From positions 124,001-188,000 of the forward strand of contig CAJQUW010005346.1 in NCBI GenBank assembly GCA_907163375.1: 64,000 nucleotides of DNA. The letters are read 5' to 3'. The notes beneath the pieces are model-generated. The model worked only from the letters and a program-made list of their open reading frames with translations. It had not been told where the DNA came from and made no database searches. A program made the translations under genes and the position numbers. This document shows, in pieces, positions 51,950 to 62,398 of the stretch (the stretch's first letter is position 1; each line of letters begins with the position of its first letter). This DNA is from Prostheceraeus crozeri (lineage: Eukaryota; Platyhelminthes; Polycladida; Euryleptidae).

Positions 51950-52475
51950 CGATTTTATTAAATGAACTTAAGGGAGATACAGGTGGTATTGTCACCAAAT
52001 GTGAGATATGCATATTTTTGCAGTTTTGCAGAAATTACAGCGGAATTGAGTGATCATGATTGCAATGTAAAAGGAACGATGGCATTTTACAGATTCTCAT
52101 GACAGCCTTAGAGATTTAATGTTTGTTGAAAGAGAAATTCGATGGGTTCCTATTATTTTCATACTCAACCTCAAGAGTATTTTCTTAAACATGATCATGT
52201 CACAGGCAGCCTGCCACTGGTAGAGCAAATAATCAAAGACAATGATTTCAATTAACTTTGAAAAATGTAAATGTTTCCACATCACTATTCAGATTCAAGA
52301 AATGAAACATGAATTTAGTGAATCATAAAATCATGCCCGTGAAAATTGAATTAAAAACTTGAAATTTCAGCCAAGAAAGCACGAATGATATCGCGACTTT
52401 TTCATGAGGACTTTCATTATAATACAATTCATGAAATTCCCTTGATGATCAGCTTGATTTCCGCTTAGTTGGGAT
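51950..52475 (+). repeat. dispersed repeat, right inverted copy
   Basis: Inverted partner of 47450-48045 across the LINE. Shares CACTTTCGATTTTATTAAAT, GGTGGTATTGTCACCAAATG and CATGAGGACTTTCAT words. The copies are clearly diverged. Confidence 0.65.
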
Positions 52476-52484
52476 GCTTTCATT

Positions 52485-52572
52485 GAGTAGGTATGTTAGG
52501 TAGAGTGGTAACTCCGCATTTATTAAATCCCCAACATAGAGTAGGTATATTAGGTAGAGTGGTAACTCCCCT
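52485..52572. repeat. short direct duplication GTAGGTATRTTAGGTAGAG
   Basis: Two copies of GTAGGTATRTTAGGTAGAG followed by TGGTAACTCC, about 58 bp apart. The same block is present inverted in the left dispersed repeat. Confidence 0.6.
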
Positions 52573-53160
52573 GTGCAAACGGAAAGTCGTCCAAAGTCTG
52601 GGCCGAAGTCGCCCGAACGCGACGTGTCCGGACGCCCCTAAGTCGGCCCAGATTCGGCTGGCCGACTTTGGCCCGTAGTGTATTGATCGCATGTAGCGGG
52701 TCGATTTGTGGTGGCTGAATCCAGTCCGCGAGATCTGCGTTGGCTTGCCTTTACCTAACCATATGTAATAAGCAATAATAACTTCTCAGATGATGAAACT
52801 TGTTGATTGTATGTGAAATGGTTGTATACTGCATGTTGCATGGTGAAATGGGATGAAATGGTTGATTGTACCTCAAACAAGTTTATATCTTGAATACAAT
52901 GGATAATAACAATCATATCCAATGGTATTCAAAACTATCGTAGATGAGGTTCACTCTGCTCCTAAATTTTGATGTCTGAAACCAACAAAAATACATTATA
53001 AGCGAATTCAGATAGTAGAACGCAGACAAACTGTGAACAATGATGTAAAACATAAACCATGTAGAGCTCTATAACGATCACGGGAGCTGTAAATATGTTT
53101 CTGGGTTCTCCCTTCATCAGTACGGCACACCCAGACTATCACATCTTGCCCCGCCGAGCA
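52573..53160. other. unassigned sequence with GC-rich inverted words
   Basis: A GC-rich patch at 52580-52680 contains inverted GGCCGAAGTCG / CGACTTTGGCC-type words. Otherwise nothing recognised. Confidence 0.4.
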
Positions 53161-53590
53161 AAAAGTCATCCGGCGGAAGTCCGCTGAATGTCTTTTTGGT
53201 GTCCGTTCGCGGTCAGTTAACGGATAGTAAACGGTGGACAAATTTTGTCCGCCGAGGACATCACAAGGACATAGGGCGGAAATGAAAGGACAAAGAACGG
53301 GTAGCCTAAGGCATTAGAACGGACTTCAAATGAACAATAGCGGACATTGTTTGTCCGCATTAAAATAATCTGACGGACAGTTGACGGATATGATGAATGC
53401 GCGGATTCTGAACGGACTGACCACAGATAACCAACGGACTAATTACGGATTCTGACGGACTAATTATGGACTCTGACGGACTAATTATGGACTCGGACGG
53501 ACTAAATACGGATTCTGACGGACTAATTATGGACTCTGACGGACTAAATACGGATTCCAACGGACAAGTTTAAGATCGTCGACGGGTTAG
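53160..53590. repeat. GACGGACTAA tandem repeat
   Basis: Units of about 21 bp (TGACGGACTAATTATGGACTC) repeat head to tail between ~53430 and 53570, with looser GGACA/CGGAC words from 53160. The apparent minus-strand ORF here (SPSESIISPSES repeats) is only the repeat translated. Confidence 0.75.
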
Positions 53591-55733
53591 ATTACGGACA
53601 GATTACTTAGGATAAGCGGGTCCTGTACGAGCTAACTACGGATCAGTTACAGATAAATTGCCAATGTTTCACTGATGTTGAACGAATTGGCTACAAATAT
53701 CTAGCGCTTCCGGAAATATAGACAGGTAAGTCATACATATTATAATCGGCAATTCAATTAAAATACATTAAACAAAGTGGTCGTCTCACGAAGCTATCCC
53801 ATTTGTTTGTAAAATTTCAAGGAAAACCAACAACTTTACACGAGATATCTGTTGAGCACCAGAGACGACAAATTGAGAAATATGTATACCAACAGTTAAC
53901 ATTCGTTAAACAAATAACAAGGGTAAAACAATTATCGACTGGTCTGGAAAGCTTGTAAACTTGCCAAAATGGGAATATGTCAACATTCATGGACAATCGC
54001 AATGTTACTATTAGCCTATTGGTAGTCTTATTGTGCGAAGTTACAAGTTTTTCTAAGGCAGCCGTTTTACTAGTAGGTATGAGAAGAAAATCATTTTATT
54101 TTCATACTAGACGGATTATGCAAATCTTTATTTCATAATTTAAAACAGGAGAAATAATTGCATATCCAACTTTAAATGTTAACCTATCAAATGAAGTACA
54201 AGCATCATCCGACAAATGGCACACGAAAAACCTTACTTATCATTGACTTTATACCCAAAACATACTATTGTATGATATCATACAGGCCTAATAGTGTACG
54301 TACGAATAATTAATATATTATAAAATATATAATATTATATATATATATATATATAATAAATATAAAAATTAATTATCAAATATAAATTTATATATATTAT
54401 ATGTTAAATAACGTTTACTCAACATTGAAACAGTAACTGCCGAATGGCGTTTGAAATGATAAGTCACACAGAAATTTTTCCCTTTTGGCAACGATTACAA
54501 ACTTCCCAAATACTTCCTTGTAATGTGTGAGTGGAAATGATTGAAGTTTCGTACAGAAATACATATGATCAAAACTTATATAAAAAGAATTACTAGATTG
54601 ATAAATGAACAATGGACGACGTTTGATTTAATTGTGACACTCGTTCTTTCGACGCTTTTCGATCACACGTGACACCATTTGATCATAATTTCCGGCCAGG
54701 TTTGCACATACTCGTATTACGGATATCACAACTAGATAAAGTGTCGGAAAAGATGTTGGAAAACATCTCTTCGAGAATTTCCACTTTGAAAACTTGTCGT
54801 CTCGGATGAAAAATTGCATCAACTCGTTCGGTGCAATGAGTCGGCACACTTTGCGAGTAACTAACAACGGTTGAACCTGAGATGATTAGTTGATTTGTGG
54901 AGAAATTAGTGCTTTCAGAACGAAGGCGTCCAGGGCGATTTGCAATCTCACACGTTCCGGCTTCACCAACTTTTCTTCCAAGGAATTGAACTGAAATTAA
55001 GAAGTCTACTGAAATCACCTTAATCACTGAAGAGTGGATATTTTTGATAATCATCATTGCATGTGTTAGAGGGGAAATTATTACGAGAATTCGAGTGATA
55101 CATGGTAGGTGATTTGACACAAATTTTGTGAAAACGCTGCCACTGCTTAATGAATAAAAGAAAAGTGCTGATATTACAACCACTGTGTCATCAATACCTA
55201 AAAATTCTTGAAAGTTTCATTCATACATGGTTAATAGAATCTATATTTTTGTAATCATAGCAAGGTATGATTTGGCATACGAGTAAGGAGACTTGGGGAC
55301 TTAAGACTTTACGGCTCTTTTAAGTTAAATTAGCTTTCATTTGACTTTATAGTAGTGAAGTGAGCGATCAACCAATCGCTAATCGGTTCATTCATTATGA
55401 CCCTGTTCAAATTAACTTATTCCATGCATTTTAAGATAAGTTAAGTCGAAAACAAGAGATACATAATGTGCAGTAAAACATTATGATAAAATATTCCATA
55501 ATAATATTAGCAATAATATTGCTAATTTTTATTACAATCAATTATCTTCAATTTGGTAGTAGGCGTATTCAAAGATTATGTATATTATCTTTGTGATTAT
55601 TATATTATCCATTGTTTTTGGGCGTATTTTTATACGCATGCCACTTAATTACATTATTTGAAATGTTATGTTATCGCAGCAAGATATAATGTTGTTTGTC
55701 GGTTACCCATGTTAACGGATTGACTAATTCACA
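53591..55733. other. unassigned sequence left of Maverick element 2
   Basis: AT-rich, with a TATATA microsatellite-like tract at about 54310-54400. Minus-strand frames near 54683-55183 lack recognised domains. Ends at the presumed terminus of element 2. Confidence 0.4.
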
Positions 55734-55739
55734 TCAGTT

Positions 55740-56007
55740 AGTAGTACAGCCTAGTCCCCGTTCGCACCATTTGCACTAAAGTACATGACCTTGCCCCGGG
55801 CATCGGAGCACACGCCCACGCATCAGAGCACGTGGTTGCTAAGAGGACAGGAAACGGAGCAGTCGGAGCACACGCCCACGCATCGGCGCACTTGGGGGTT
55901 AAGAGGACAGGAAACGGAGCACCAATCGGAGCACGTGGCGCCGTGCACGTGTGATGAGTCACAGCAGGGTATATAAGGAAGGCGCTGTCAGAGAAAATCA
56001 TTCTCAT
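55740..56007 (+). repeat. terminal repeat arm of element 2 with promoter
   Basis: From the AGTAG terminus to the base where similarity to the element 1 TIR ends. Contains GGAGCAC words, a 24-bp-class direct repeat (TAAGAGGACAGGAAACGGAG twice, near 55839 and 55900), GGAGCACCAATCGGAGCAC (55916-55934), TGAGTCA (55955-55961) and ATATAAGG (55971-55978). Confidence 0.75.
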
Positions 56008-56010
56008 CAT

Positions 56011-56436
56011 ATGTCGACAACATTAACGGGTAGATTACGCCCTCTGGCTGAGACACGTCATCCCAATGAGGAGATATCCTATACACCTTATTCATCGAAA
56101 GACTTTATTGTGGAACGAGACTGTAATACACTGTATATTATTCCGACAAAGGAGAAGATTGTGTCGTTAGAGAAGATTATTGCAGAGCTTCGTATCCAGT
56201 TGTTGAATGTAATACTGTATGGACCACGCTTCTTGTTTGATATTCGAACATCTGCAAAGTTCCCCAAAGGTGCACTGGACGTGTCCTATCGCTATTTGAA
56301 CATTGGTGACGATTGGGACGTGGAAGAACTGATTGATTCGTTGCAGAAGAAGTTACGTTCTCAACTGGAGTGTCGTTATTTTGGGGGAATCTTGTGTATG
56401 CAGATTGACATTGGGTTTGGTTCATTGTTTACGTAA
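56011..56436 (+). CDS. unknown TIR-promoter protein, copy in element 2
   Basis: 141 residues from MSTTLTGRLRPLAETRH, differing from the 36769-37194 copy at only a few positions. The ATG lies about 33 nt after the TATA box, which supports this start over the longer frame from 55951. Function unknown. Confidence 0.7.
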   Translation: MSTTLTGRLRPLAETRHPNEEISYTPYSSKDFIVERDCNTLYIIPTKEKIVSLEKIIAELRIQLLNVILYGPRFLFDIRTSAKFPKGALDVSYRYLNIGDDWDVEELIDSLQKKLRSQLECRYFGGILCMQIDIGFGSLFT

Positions 56437-56461
56437 GATACATTATCTGAACCACGATATA

Positions 56462-57382
56462 ATGGAGCCACCAACAAAGAAGAGGCGAACCACAGTCCGC
56501 CCCCGCTCTCAACCCTATTATGAGTGCGAGTTTTGCAATAAACGCTTCCGACTGTTTTCACAATGCATCACTCATGGACGCAAGGAGATAGGGAAGGAGT
56601 ATTGCGATCGTTGTGGGAAATGGTGGACTACCGATCATTGCTGCTCTCTGGATAGGGGTTACTGTGGCGACAAGGAGAGTGAGTTCACCTGTATGCTTTG
56701 CAAACAAGACTATAATATGGAAGCTTACCATAAACACCCATGTGTGGGTCGGTGCAGGTACTGTGATGAGAAGATTCAGGAGGAGGATAATGAATGGGAT
56801 GACCATTTATGTCCCTATTTGAGCATGTATATGCCCACCGAACCCTTGGACCCGAATCGCCCAGTGGAGTCGGAGAGTACGAATTCATATCCGTACGACT
56901 TGTCAAAAGTGAAGTTGGCACGCTGTCCATGGTGTCATAACATGTACCAAGCATTCTTCTTATGGGAACATGTTTGCAAACATCATAAGGAGATGTGTCG
57001 AAGCAATCCGATGTGGTGCAAGAGCAAGACGAATGAGGCATGCGACAACTTTTTCTATATATGTGTCTGTAGTGAGATGCTGCACCGTGACGTGGAGGAA
57101 GAGAAGGTCCGTCAATTTGTCTCGTTGCATAAGGAGCATATGGGCAAGAAAATTTGGAGAAATCAGCGCGAAAATTTGAAACGGATATATGAGAGTCAAC
57201 CGAATCCGCCCAAGGAAGTGAATAGTGTCCCCCAAGCCTCGCTTCGACCAGAGAATAGAAATCGGGACCCACGCGAATATTTATTTGACTTTAGTAAGAA
57301 ACGAGGGAGACCTCTGAAACCCATTGTTTTTAAGAACCAATTGAATTGGTTCACGTATAATGTAGATTTGGATAATGAATAA
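56462..57382 (+). CDS. double-module zinc-finger protein, copy in element 2
   Basis: 306 residues, MEPPTKKRR start. All cysteines and histidines of module A are kept (YECEFCNKRF, YCDRCGKWW, HPCVGRCRYCD) and those of module B (RCPWCHNMYQ, VCKHHKE), except that the CGE of element 1 reads CSE here. The region between modules carries a few substitutions and a small insertion (RSNPMWCKSK). Confidence 0.8.
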   Translation: MEPPTKKRRTTVRPRSQPYYECEFCNKRFRLFSQCITHGRKEIGKEYCDRCGKWWTTDHCCSLDRGYCGDKESEFTCMLCKQDYNMEAYHKHPCVGRCRYCDEKIQEEDNEWDDHLCPYLSMYMPTEPLDPNRPVESESTNSYPYDLSKVKLARCPWCHNMYQAFFLWEHVCKHHKEMCRSNPMWCKSKTNEACDNFFYICVCSEMLHRDVEEEKVRQFVSLHKEHMGKKIWRNQRENLKRIYESQPNPPKEVNSVPQASLRPENRNRDPREYLFDFSKKRGRPLKPIVFKNQLNWFTYNVDLDNE

Positions 57383-57398
57383 ATCTCCTATTTTTGTG

Positions 57399-57408
57399 AC
57401 TAAGTTAT
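57399..57408 (+). promoter_or_regulatory. late-type motif before the basic core gene (element 2)
   Basis: ACTAAGTTAT, 24 nt before ATG 57433. Confidence 0.55.
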
Positions 57409-57432
57409 GATTGGGAAGCGTAAACATTAATC

Positions 57433-57714
57433 ATGACACGCCGTAAACGACGCCAGAGAGGAGGAACTGTAAGACATGTGAAACGGTATATAAAATCTCA
57501 AATGCATCGTAGAGGACGTGAAGCTTTTCAGAGACATAAAGGCGAATTGATTCGACGTCATTTGGGCAATACGTTGTTGCCAGCAGCGTGGCGACCACGT
57601 TATAAATCCAATAATCAAATGATAAAGGAAGAATGGCAACGGTTGAAACACGATCTAATTAGGAACAAGTTGGGAAAGCTAAAGACGTTAGGGAAACTAT
57701 TAATGAAGAACTAA
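57433..57714 (+). CDS. basic core protein, copy in element 2
   Basis: 93 residues, apparently identical to the 35485-35766 product. Basic throughout, with RRKRRQRGG at the start. The absence of differences, where neighbours differ, is notable. Confidence 0.7.
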   Translation: MTRRKRRQRGGTVRHVKRYIKSQMHRRGREAFQRHKGELIRRHLGNTLLPAAWRPRYKSNNQMIKEEWQRLKHDLIRNKLGKLKTLGKLLMKN

Positions 57715-57717
57715 GTA
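57710..57717 (+). promoter_or_regulatory. late-type motif before the pX-like gene (element 2)
   Basis: ACTAAGTA, 26 nt before ATG 57744, using the TAA of the previous stop. Confidence 0.55.
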
Positions 57718-57743
57718 GGGACATCTAGCCTATCACGGTAATC

Positions 57744-57986
57744 ATGCAACGTGGAGGTATTTATCGCGGAAGCCCTCGTCAAAAAGGTGGAGGTCAGAAA
57801 GGAGGTATTTACCGTGGTAGTCGTAAACAAAGAGGAGGCATCCTCCCATTTTTAGCCCCCCTCATCCCTGCACTTATTGCCGCAGGGAAAGCTGCAGCGT
57901 TGGGAGCAGCCGGTGCCGCAGGCGCAAGTGCTATAGCGAATAAAATGTCAGGAGGAAAACGTCGAAGGAGACGTCACCATCGCTAA
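57744..57986 (+). CDS. pX-like core protein, shorter repeat version
   Basis: 80 residues. About two GGIYRGS units plus a compressed RQKGGGQKGG junction, then RGGILPFLAPLIPALIAAG and the GGKRRRRRHHR end. Compared with element 1, one repeat unit and three alanine-region residues are missing, as expected from slippage in a repeat. Confidence 0.7.
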   Translation: MQRGGIYRGSPRQKGGGQKGGIYRGSRKQRGGILPFLAPLIPALIAAGKAAALGAAGAAGASAIANKMSGGKRRRRRHHR

Positions 57987-58058
57987 ACCAATCATGTTGT
58001 ACACCACCCTAGGGACGGGTATATAAGTCGAGACACACAAGGTGAGATTCATTTCACG

Positions 58059-59060
58059 ATGCGTCGGATTCAGCATTTGGGCGAGCTCATGCAAGGTTCT
58101 TATACCATTACATTTGATCATCCTAAAGTACAACAATGGTGGGTGGAGCAGAAGAAGCCGGTGCGCAATTTCATCGTATTTGATACGGAAGGAGATCCCA
58201 TGCAGGAAGTCGCTGCCATTTGGTGTCATTATACGCCCAGAGACGATAAACCGACCGGATATGTGACCATTACATCGCGCTTCCATGACTTTATCAATCA
58301 TGAGACATCGGTGTGTGATGTTTTTGCGACTAATTTTATTCATGGCCTCAACCCACGTGTGATTGGGAAATGTGGTGCAGAAGAGAGTGTGATTATTCAC
58401 CGTTTTAATTGCTGGGTCCATGAAATGACACGCGAGTATGGAGACGCGGAACTGATTGTAGGGAATGGATTATCGGAGATGGAAAGAGCTTGGTTGAAAA
58501 GCATAAAACTCTTGGAAAAAGTGACCATGGATAGTATTTCCGTCCCCGAATGGTCTCAACGCATTGACTCTCATTGGAATATATTCGCCTCATGTATGCG
58601 GGATAGTGAACTGTATAGACTTGGCTATAAGGAACATATGCGTCGCGGATGTCACTGGATGAATCATTCCCAGTATGAAGGGAAAGAAGCTTACCGTCGA
58701 GCTCTGTTACATTTACGCCGAGGGAAAGCACTCACAGAAACTCAAGCTGCCAAGGTACAGTATGGGTACCACTGTGCGCTGTCAGATGTGGTCGAGATTC
58801 TCCTTCATTATTGCTTTGAACTACACTATCGACTTTATGTGCATACGCTGTATTTAAATTATGATTCCTTTGAAGCTGCATGGGCCTGGACCAAGATTGA
58901 CCACATCACTGTGATGCATGAATCAACCACGGTGGACAATGGACAACTCCACAAGTCTTACATTGTTCATTATTGTAACTTCAGTGACTATGCCGAACAT
59001 CGTACCTTGTGCAAGAATAATGCATGTTGTGAAATGACTCAAGAAAGTGCATCTCTATAA
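58059..59060 (+). CDS. DEDDh-type exonuclease-like protein, intact copy
   Basis: 333 residues. Shows VRNFIVFDTEGDPM (Exo I DxE), VGNGLSEMERAWL (Exo II region) and YGYHCALSDVVEIL (HxxxxD Exo III). After SYIV it continues with a cysteine-rich tail (CNFSDYAEHRTLCKNNACC) lost in element 1. A TATATAA box stands about 32 nt upstream of the ATG. Role could be proofreading, end processing or degradation of host nucleic acid. Assignment is by motif only. Confidence 0.62.
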   Translation: MRRIQHLGELMQGSYTITFDHPKVQQWWVEQKKPVRNFIVFDTEGDPMQEVAAIWCHYTPRDDKPTGYVTITSRFHDFINHETSVCDVFATNFIHGLNPRVIGKCGAEESVIIHRFNCWVHEMTREYGDAELIVGNGLSEMERAWLKSIKLLEKVTMDSISVPEWSQRIDSHWNIFASCMRDSELYRLGYKEHMRRGCHWMNHSQYEGKEAYRRALLHLRRGKALTETQAAKVQYGYHCALSDVVEILLHYCFELHYRLYVHTLYLNYDSFEAAWAWTKIDHITVMHESTTVDNGQLHKSYIVHYCNFSDYAEHRTLCKNNACCEMTQESASL

Positions 59061-59351
59061 TAAATGTTATTCCAATCACCTGTTATTTTTGATAATCATT
59101 TACTTGGGAATGATAGCACTTGTCAATTTTATGAACCATTTTCAACATTTAAATTAATGCTAACGTGTAAATTTTATGATCGATTTCCAATCTTAAAATT
59201 CAATCTTTAACATTAATTTTAACTTCTATTCTATCATGATATGTCCTATAACCCATTACTATCCCCAGAATAAAAATAATCATAGTTTACCATGTATGTT
59301 TATTGAATACATGTATCAAAAATATGAAGTAGAAGAAGAAAGATACACAAG

Positions 59352-59811
59352 TTAAAACACCCAATCGTCAACAAAGTCTACGTCGTCCCAAAATGCAACC
59401 GCTTCATCCAAGTTTTTTTAGTTCAGTTCTAATGTTATACCGACTACTCAAATTAGTCAGTGGACGGCGAAAGGGTTGACGATTAAAAGTCAGTTCTGGA
59501 TAGCCAGCTGCATTCGGCGGGGTATTCTCCTTCTCATCTGTCAAATAGTCCTCCACCTGACCATCGCTCATACTCGGTGGTCCGAGATCGTCGAAACTAG
59601 ACGTAGAAAGTTCAGGGGTTGGTGGGATGTAATATGGCCCATCGATGGTGGGTGGTGTTGGCGGGAGGGAATACGGTCCGTCCGGATCGGGAATGAAACC
59701 CCAGTTCGAGGGGAGGTCCGTTGGAAAGTCATCTTCATCACTTGAGGGATCTGGACTGGCTGGCGATGAAGGTAGTGTGCTTGGTCTTGGTAGTGGGCTG
59801 AGATCGACCAT
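59352..59811 (-). pseudogene. proline-rich acidic protein, frameshifted copy
   Basis: Starts MVDLSPLPRPSTLPSSPASP; keeps DEDDFPTDLP and DGPYSLPPTPPTIDGPY. An A-run at about 59415-59421 shifts the frame, so the read product ends RTELKKLG. The other frame beyond it carries the conserved acidic DDWVF ending, down to 59352. Confidence 0.6.
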
Positions 59812-59884
59812 CCTCTTGAATGTTCACGAGTGTTATGAAGGTGGAACATTTTCGACTTGGCTTTATAGTTTTGCAAATACCCCA

Positions 59885-59985
59885 TCCCCTGCTCCGAGCA
59901 TTGGGTGTGCCCCATTCCATGGTCGGAGCACAGAACGGAGCACTGGGTGTGCCCCATTCCATGTCCGGAGCACCTATCGATTGGA
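59885..59985 (-). promoter_or_regulatory. GGAGCAC-type promoter of the proline-rich gene (element 2)
   Basis: Words such as GGTCGGAGCAC, ACGGAGCAC and GTCCGGAGCACC with ATGGAATGGGGCACAC repeats, mirroring 32728-32867 but with fewer repeats. Confidence 0.55.
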
Positions 59986-59987
59986 GA

Positions 59988-59995
59988 ACTAGGTA
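59988..59995 (+). promoter_or_regulatory. late-type motif before the acidic 131-aa gene (element 2)
   Basis: ACTAGGTA, 28 nt before ATG 60024. Confidence 0.5.
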
Positions 59996-60023
59996 AAAAT
60001 GGAGAAACGATCAAGACACATAC

Positions 60024-60419
60024 ATGATGGAAGACTTTCACGTGTACACCTACCCAAATCAGCTCATTGTTTACCCGAAATCGACATGTCAACCGCACGC
60101 GATGTTGGAGAAAGTGATTCCATATGTGAAGGAGAAGATCAAAGTGAAGCCTGAATGTGAACTCTCCATGGATACATTCATGATTTATGAATACAAAAGA
60201 AATGGTTCTCCACCATTGATGGGCGCCAGTGAACGTTATTATGAAAGTGACATCCAAGAAGTGGATGACTATTTATCCTCACTGAAGAACGTATGGGACT
60301 ATGAATTTATGGACAGTGTTAACAAAGAGATTCTTGGTGTCTATTGTATAACGTTTAATTTTGAATATATATCTGTTGGATGGACATCAGAAGAAGAATA
60401 TGTAAGCGACACAGACTAA
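60024..60419 (+). CDS. unknown acidic protein, copy in element 2
   Basis: 131 residues, differing from the 32283-32678 product mainly around the ESDIQEVDDYLSSL stretch. Function unknown. Confidence 0.7.
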   Translation: MMEDFHVYTYPNQLIVYPKSTCQPHAMLEKVIPYVKEKIKVKPECELSMDTFMIYEYKRNGSPPLMGASERYYESDIQEVDDYLSSLKNVWDYEFMDSVNKEILGVYCITFNFEYISVGWTSEEEYVSDTD

Positions 60420-60572
60420 GTATGAATAAAGAATGTCGTTGTATGAATCATGTTGCTTTTCCATATTATAAGCATTCTGCTATTGGGGTTGATAGATTTG
60501 GAAAAATATGCTACTTGTACTCCTTTTTCTTCTGAGAGAGATTGTACGCATACTCACCGCGATGAGTAACTA

Positions 60573-60582
60573 TTTAAGTTAT
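60573..60582 (+). promoter_or_regulatory. late-type motif before the arginine-rich mini-gene (element 2)
   Basis: TTTAAGTTAT, 28 nt before ATG 60611. Confidence 0.5.
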
Positions 60583-60610
60583 GGATCTTCACGCTCTCTC
60601 AAATAAGATC

Positions 60611-60760
60611 ATGTTATTCCTGCCCTATTATCGAAAAAGACGACATCGCCCTATTCGGAAAAGACGCTCTCGAAAAAGACGACAACGTGGAGGATGGACA
60701 TCACGCCCACAGAAAGTTCGTCATTCCTTCGCACCAAGCGCGGATGAAGATCCTTATTGA
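60611..60760 (+). CDS. arginine-rich mini-protein, 49 aa
   Basis: MLFLPYYRKRRHRPIRKRR then RKRRQRGGWTSRPQKVR. The RKRRQRGG block is shared with the 93-aa basic core protein, hinting at common origin or function. Overlaps the start of the next gene by 17 bp in another frame. Confidence 0.55.
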   Translation: MLFLPYYRKRRHRPIRKRRSRKRRQRGGWTSRPQKVRHSFAPSADEDPY

Positions 60761-61142
60761 TTTTTGGTTCGATGAACGCATCCGAGGCAATGATATCCCC
60801 AAATTAGAAGAGTTTACCGACATGTCCACCGTCTATTTGAATCAATTGGTACTGAATGACCGCTATTCCATCGTGGGACGTGTGTATTTACTCATGGCTA
60901 TTTTTGAGGATGACGATTTGTATGAGGAAACACTATGGGGGTTTATGAATGAGAAACATTTGACATATTTACAAGAGCTGTATCATAAACGTGTGATTTC
61001 AGCAGCAAGTCTTATTTATATCAAAGAGACATTGAGTCGTATCTGTGCTCATTTCAGTTTTTTGTTTCAATGGCCAACGAATGTATTGAAGCATGCACAG
61101 GAACACACAACAGAAATCAATCATGAAGGGAGGAACACGTGA
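60744..61142 (+). CDS. unknown protein, 132 aa, complete copy
   Basis: From MKILIDFWFDERIRGND. This is the intact version of the truncated element 1 gene at 31730-31957. Helical, with acidic IFEDDDLYEETLW and a basic C-terminus. In-frame codons upstream lack an ATG, so this conserved ATG is preferred. Confidence 0.6.
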   Translation: MKILIDFWFDERIRGNDIPKLEEFTDMSTVYLNQLVLNDRYSIVGRVYLLMAIFEDDDLYEETLWGFMNEKHLTYLQELYHKRVISAASLIYIKETLSRICAHFSFLFQWPTNVLKHAQEHTTEINHEGRNT

Positions 61143-62363
61143 AAGTGAAGAGACACTGACGTTGCGAAAATTGAGAATAACCCTATGTCCTGTCTGTAAA
61201 TGCCCTTATCAAAAAGATCGTTTGAGAAGCCATATTTATAATTCACACCATCTAAGATATAAATCAAAAGAAGAGAAAAAAGCAAGTCAAGAGTTCATCT
61301 ATGCATGTCTATGCGGGGAAACACTTGGTGGAACGGTTGATAGGAAGACAGCTCAACCATTTGCGCGTCAACACACCCATATTTTAAACGAGCGAATGGA
61401 GGGAGAAAATGTTAGTAAACTCAACTATATTATTCAACAGCATGTTCCGAGACCCTCTTTGAATGTGACATCTACGTTGACAGGACAAGATCGACAATTA
61501 TCACCCACCTCACGTCGTGCAACCCCCTTGCGACCCCCTCAACCTATGAATACAGATTTGGATGCAGACGATAGTCTAGAAGCACTCATTCGACCTCTCC
61601 AGCTGATCATCGCGCCTTAACATCACGTCAAGCAACACCTGATCCTTCTCACACTATGCTGCAAGTGAAAAGTATGGTTGAAGATCGAGCCAGAGTGGAT
61701 GCTCCCCCGGATACCACCCATACGGTCCATCAAATACAAGAAGAATTGAATCGATTGCCGCCAGATGTTTTAGCCATGGCTGCTAATGAGATTGATATGA
61801 GTCCTATATCGTTAGAGAATATTCAACCTACACTAAGTCATGTGACATTTGATAACTACCCAGGTCCGGTCAATGATCACAACAGTTATGTCCAAGCCAT
61901 GTCGAACACAATGGGAAATCCAGAGGTTGATCAACAAGAATCAAGAGAACCTCTTCAACAACACTCGGTGGGGGTAGGAACCACTCAACAACCCATGGAC
62001 GCACACCCCGTGGAGGAAAGAATGTTTTACCCAGTCAATTCACCTGTCATTGACAACTCCCACGAGTACATTATTCAACTGAACAATTTGAAAAACAGCG
62101 CCATTGTTCAACTGTTGAACGATTCTATTCGTCTCCATGAACGTCATTTAAATGCTCGCAAACGCATCTTGCACGTGTTGGAAGAGGCATTTAATCAACA
62201 CATTCATGAACCCAATCGTACAGATGGCAATGGAGACTACGTGGATGAGACATTGGAAAGCATGCGTGACTTGCTGACTCAAAAGGAAGAGTTTATTGCC
62301 CACTTAACCAACCAAAATGCGGACGTCCACGCACGCTACATGAATTTGGTGAACGTCATGTAA
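61123..62363 (+). pseudogene. zinc-finger (module B) protein, frameshifted copy
   Basis: MKGGTRESEE start, CPVCKCPYQKDRLRSH finger and FIYACLCGETL. The frame ends at 61620 because one C is missing near 61594 relative to element 1. The downstream frame (from ~61656) continues to 62363 with the coiled-coil-like end intact, and this copy lacks the TAG of element 1. It has fewer QQHSVGV repeats. Confidence 0.7.
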
Positions 62364-62373
62364 ACTAAGTTAT
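62364..62373 (+). promoter_or_regulatory. late-type motif before the cysteine-motif gene (element 2)
   Basis: ACTAAGTTAT, 25 nt before ATG 62399, immediately after the previous stop. Confidence 0.55.
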
Positions 62374-62398
62374 GTGGGATAGAGGATGATATACAAGA

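Noticed and set aside
53360..53560. Minus-strand ORF with SPSES repeats
   Set aside because: Periodic translation of a 21-bp tandem repeat; no start context or conserved product.
55734..55739. TCAGTT as target duplication of element 2
   Set aside because: Only one side is visible; kept as a candidate, not reported as a feature.
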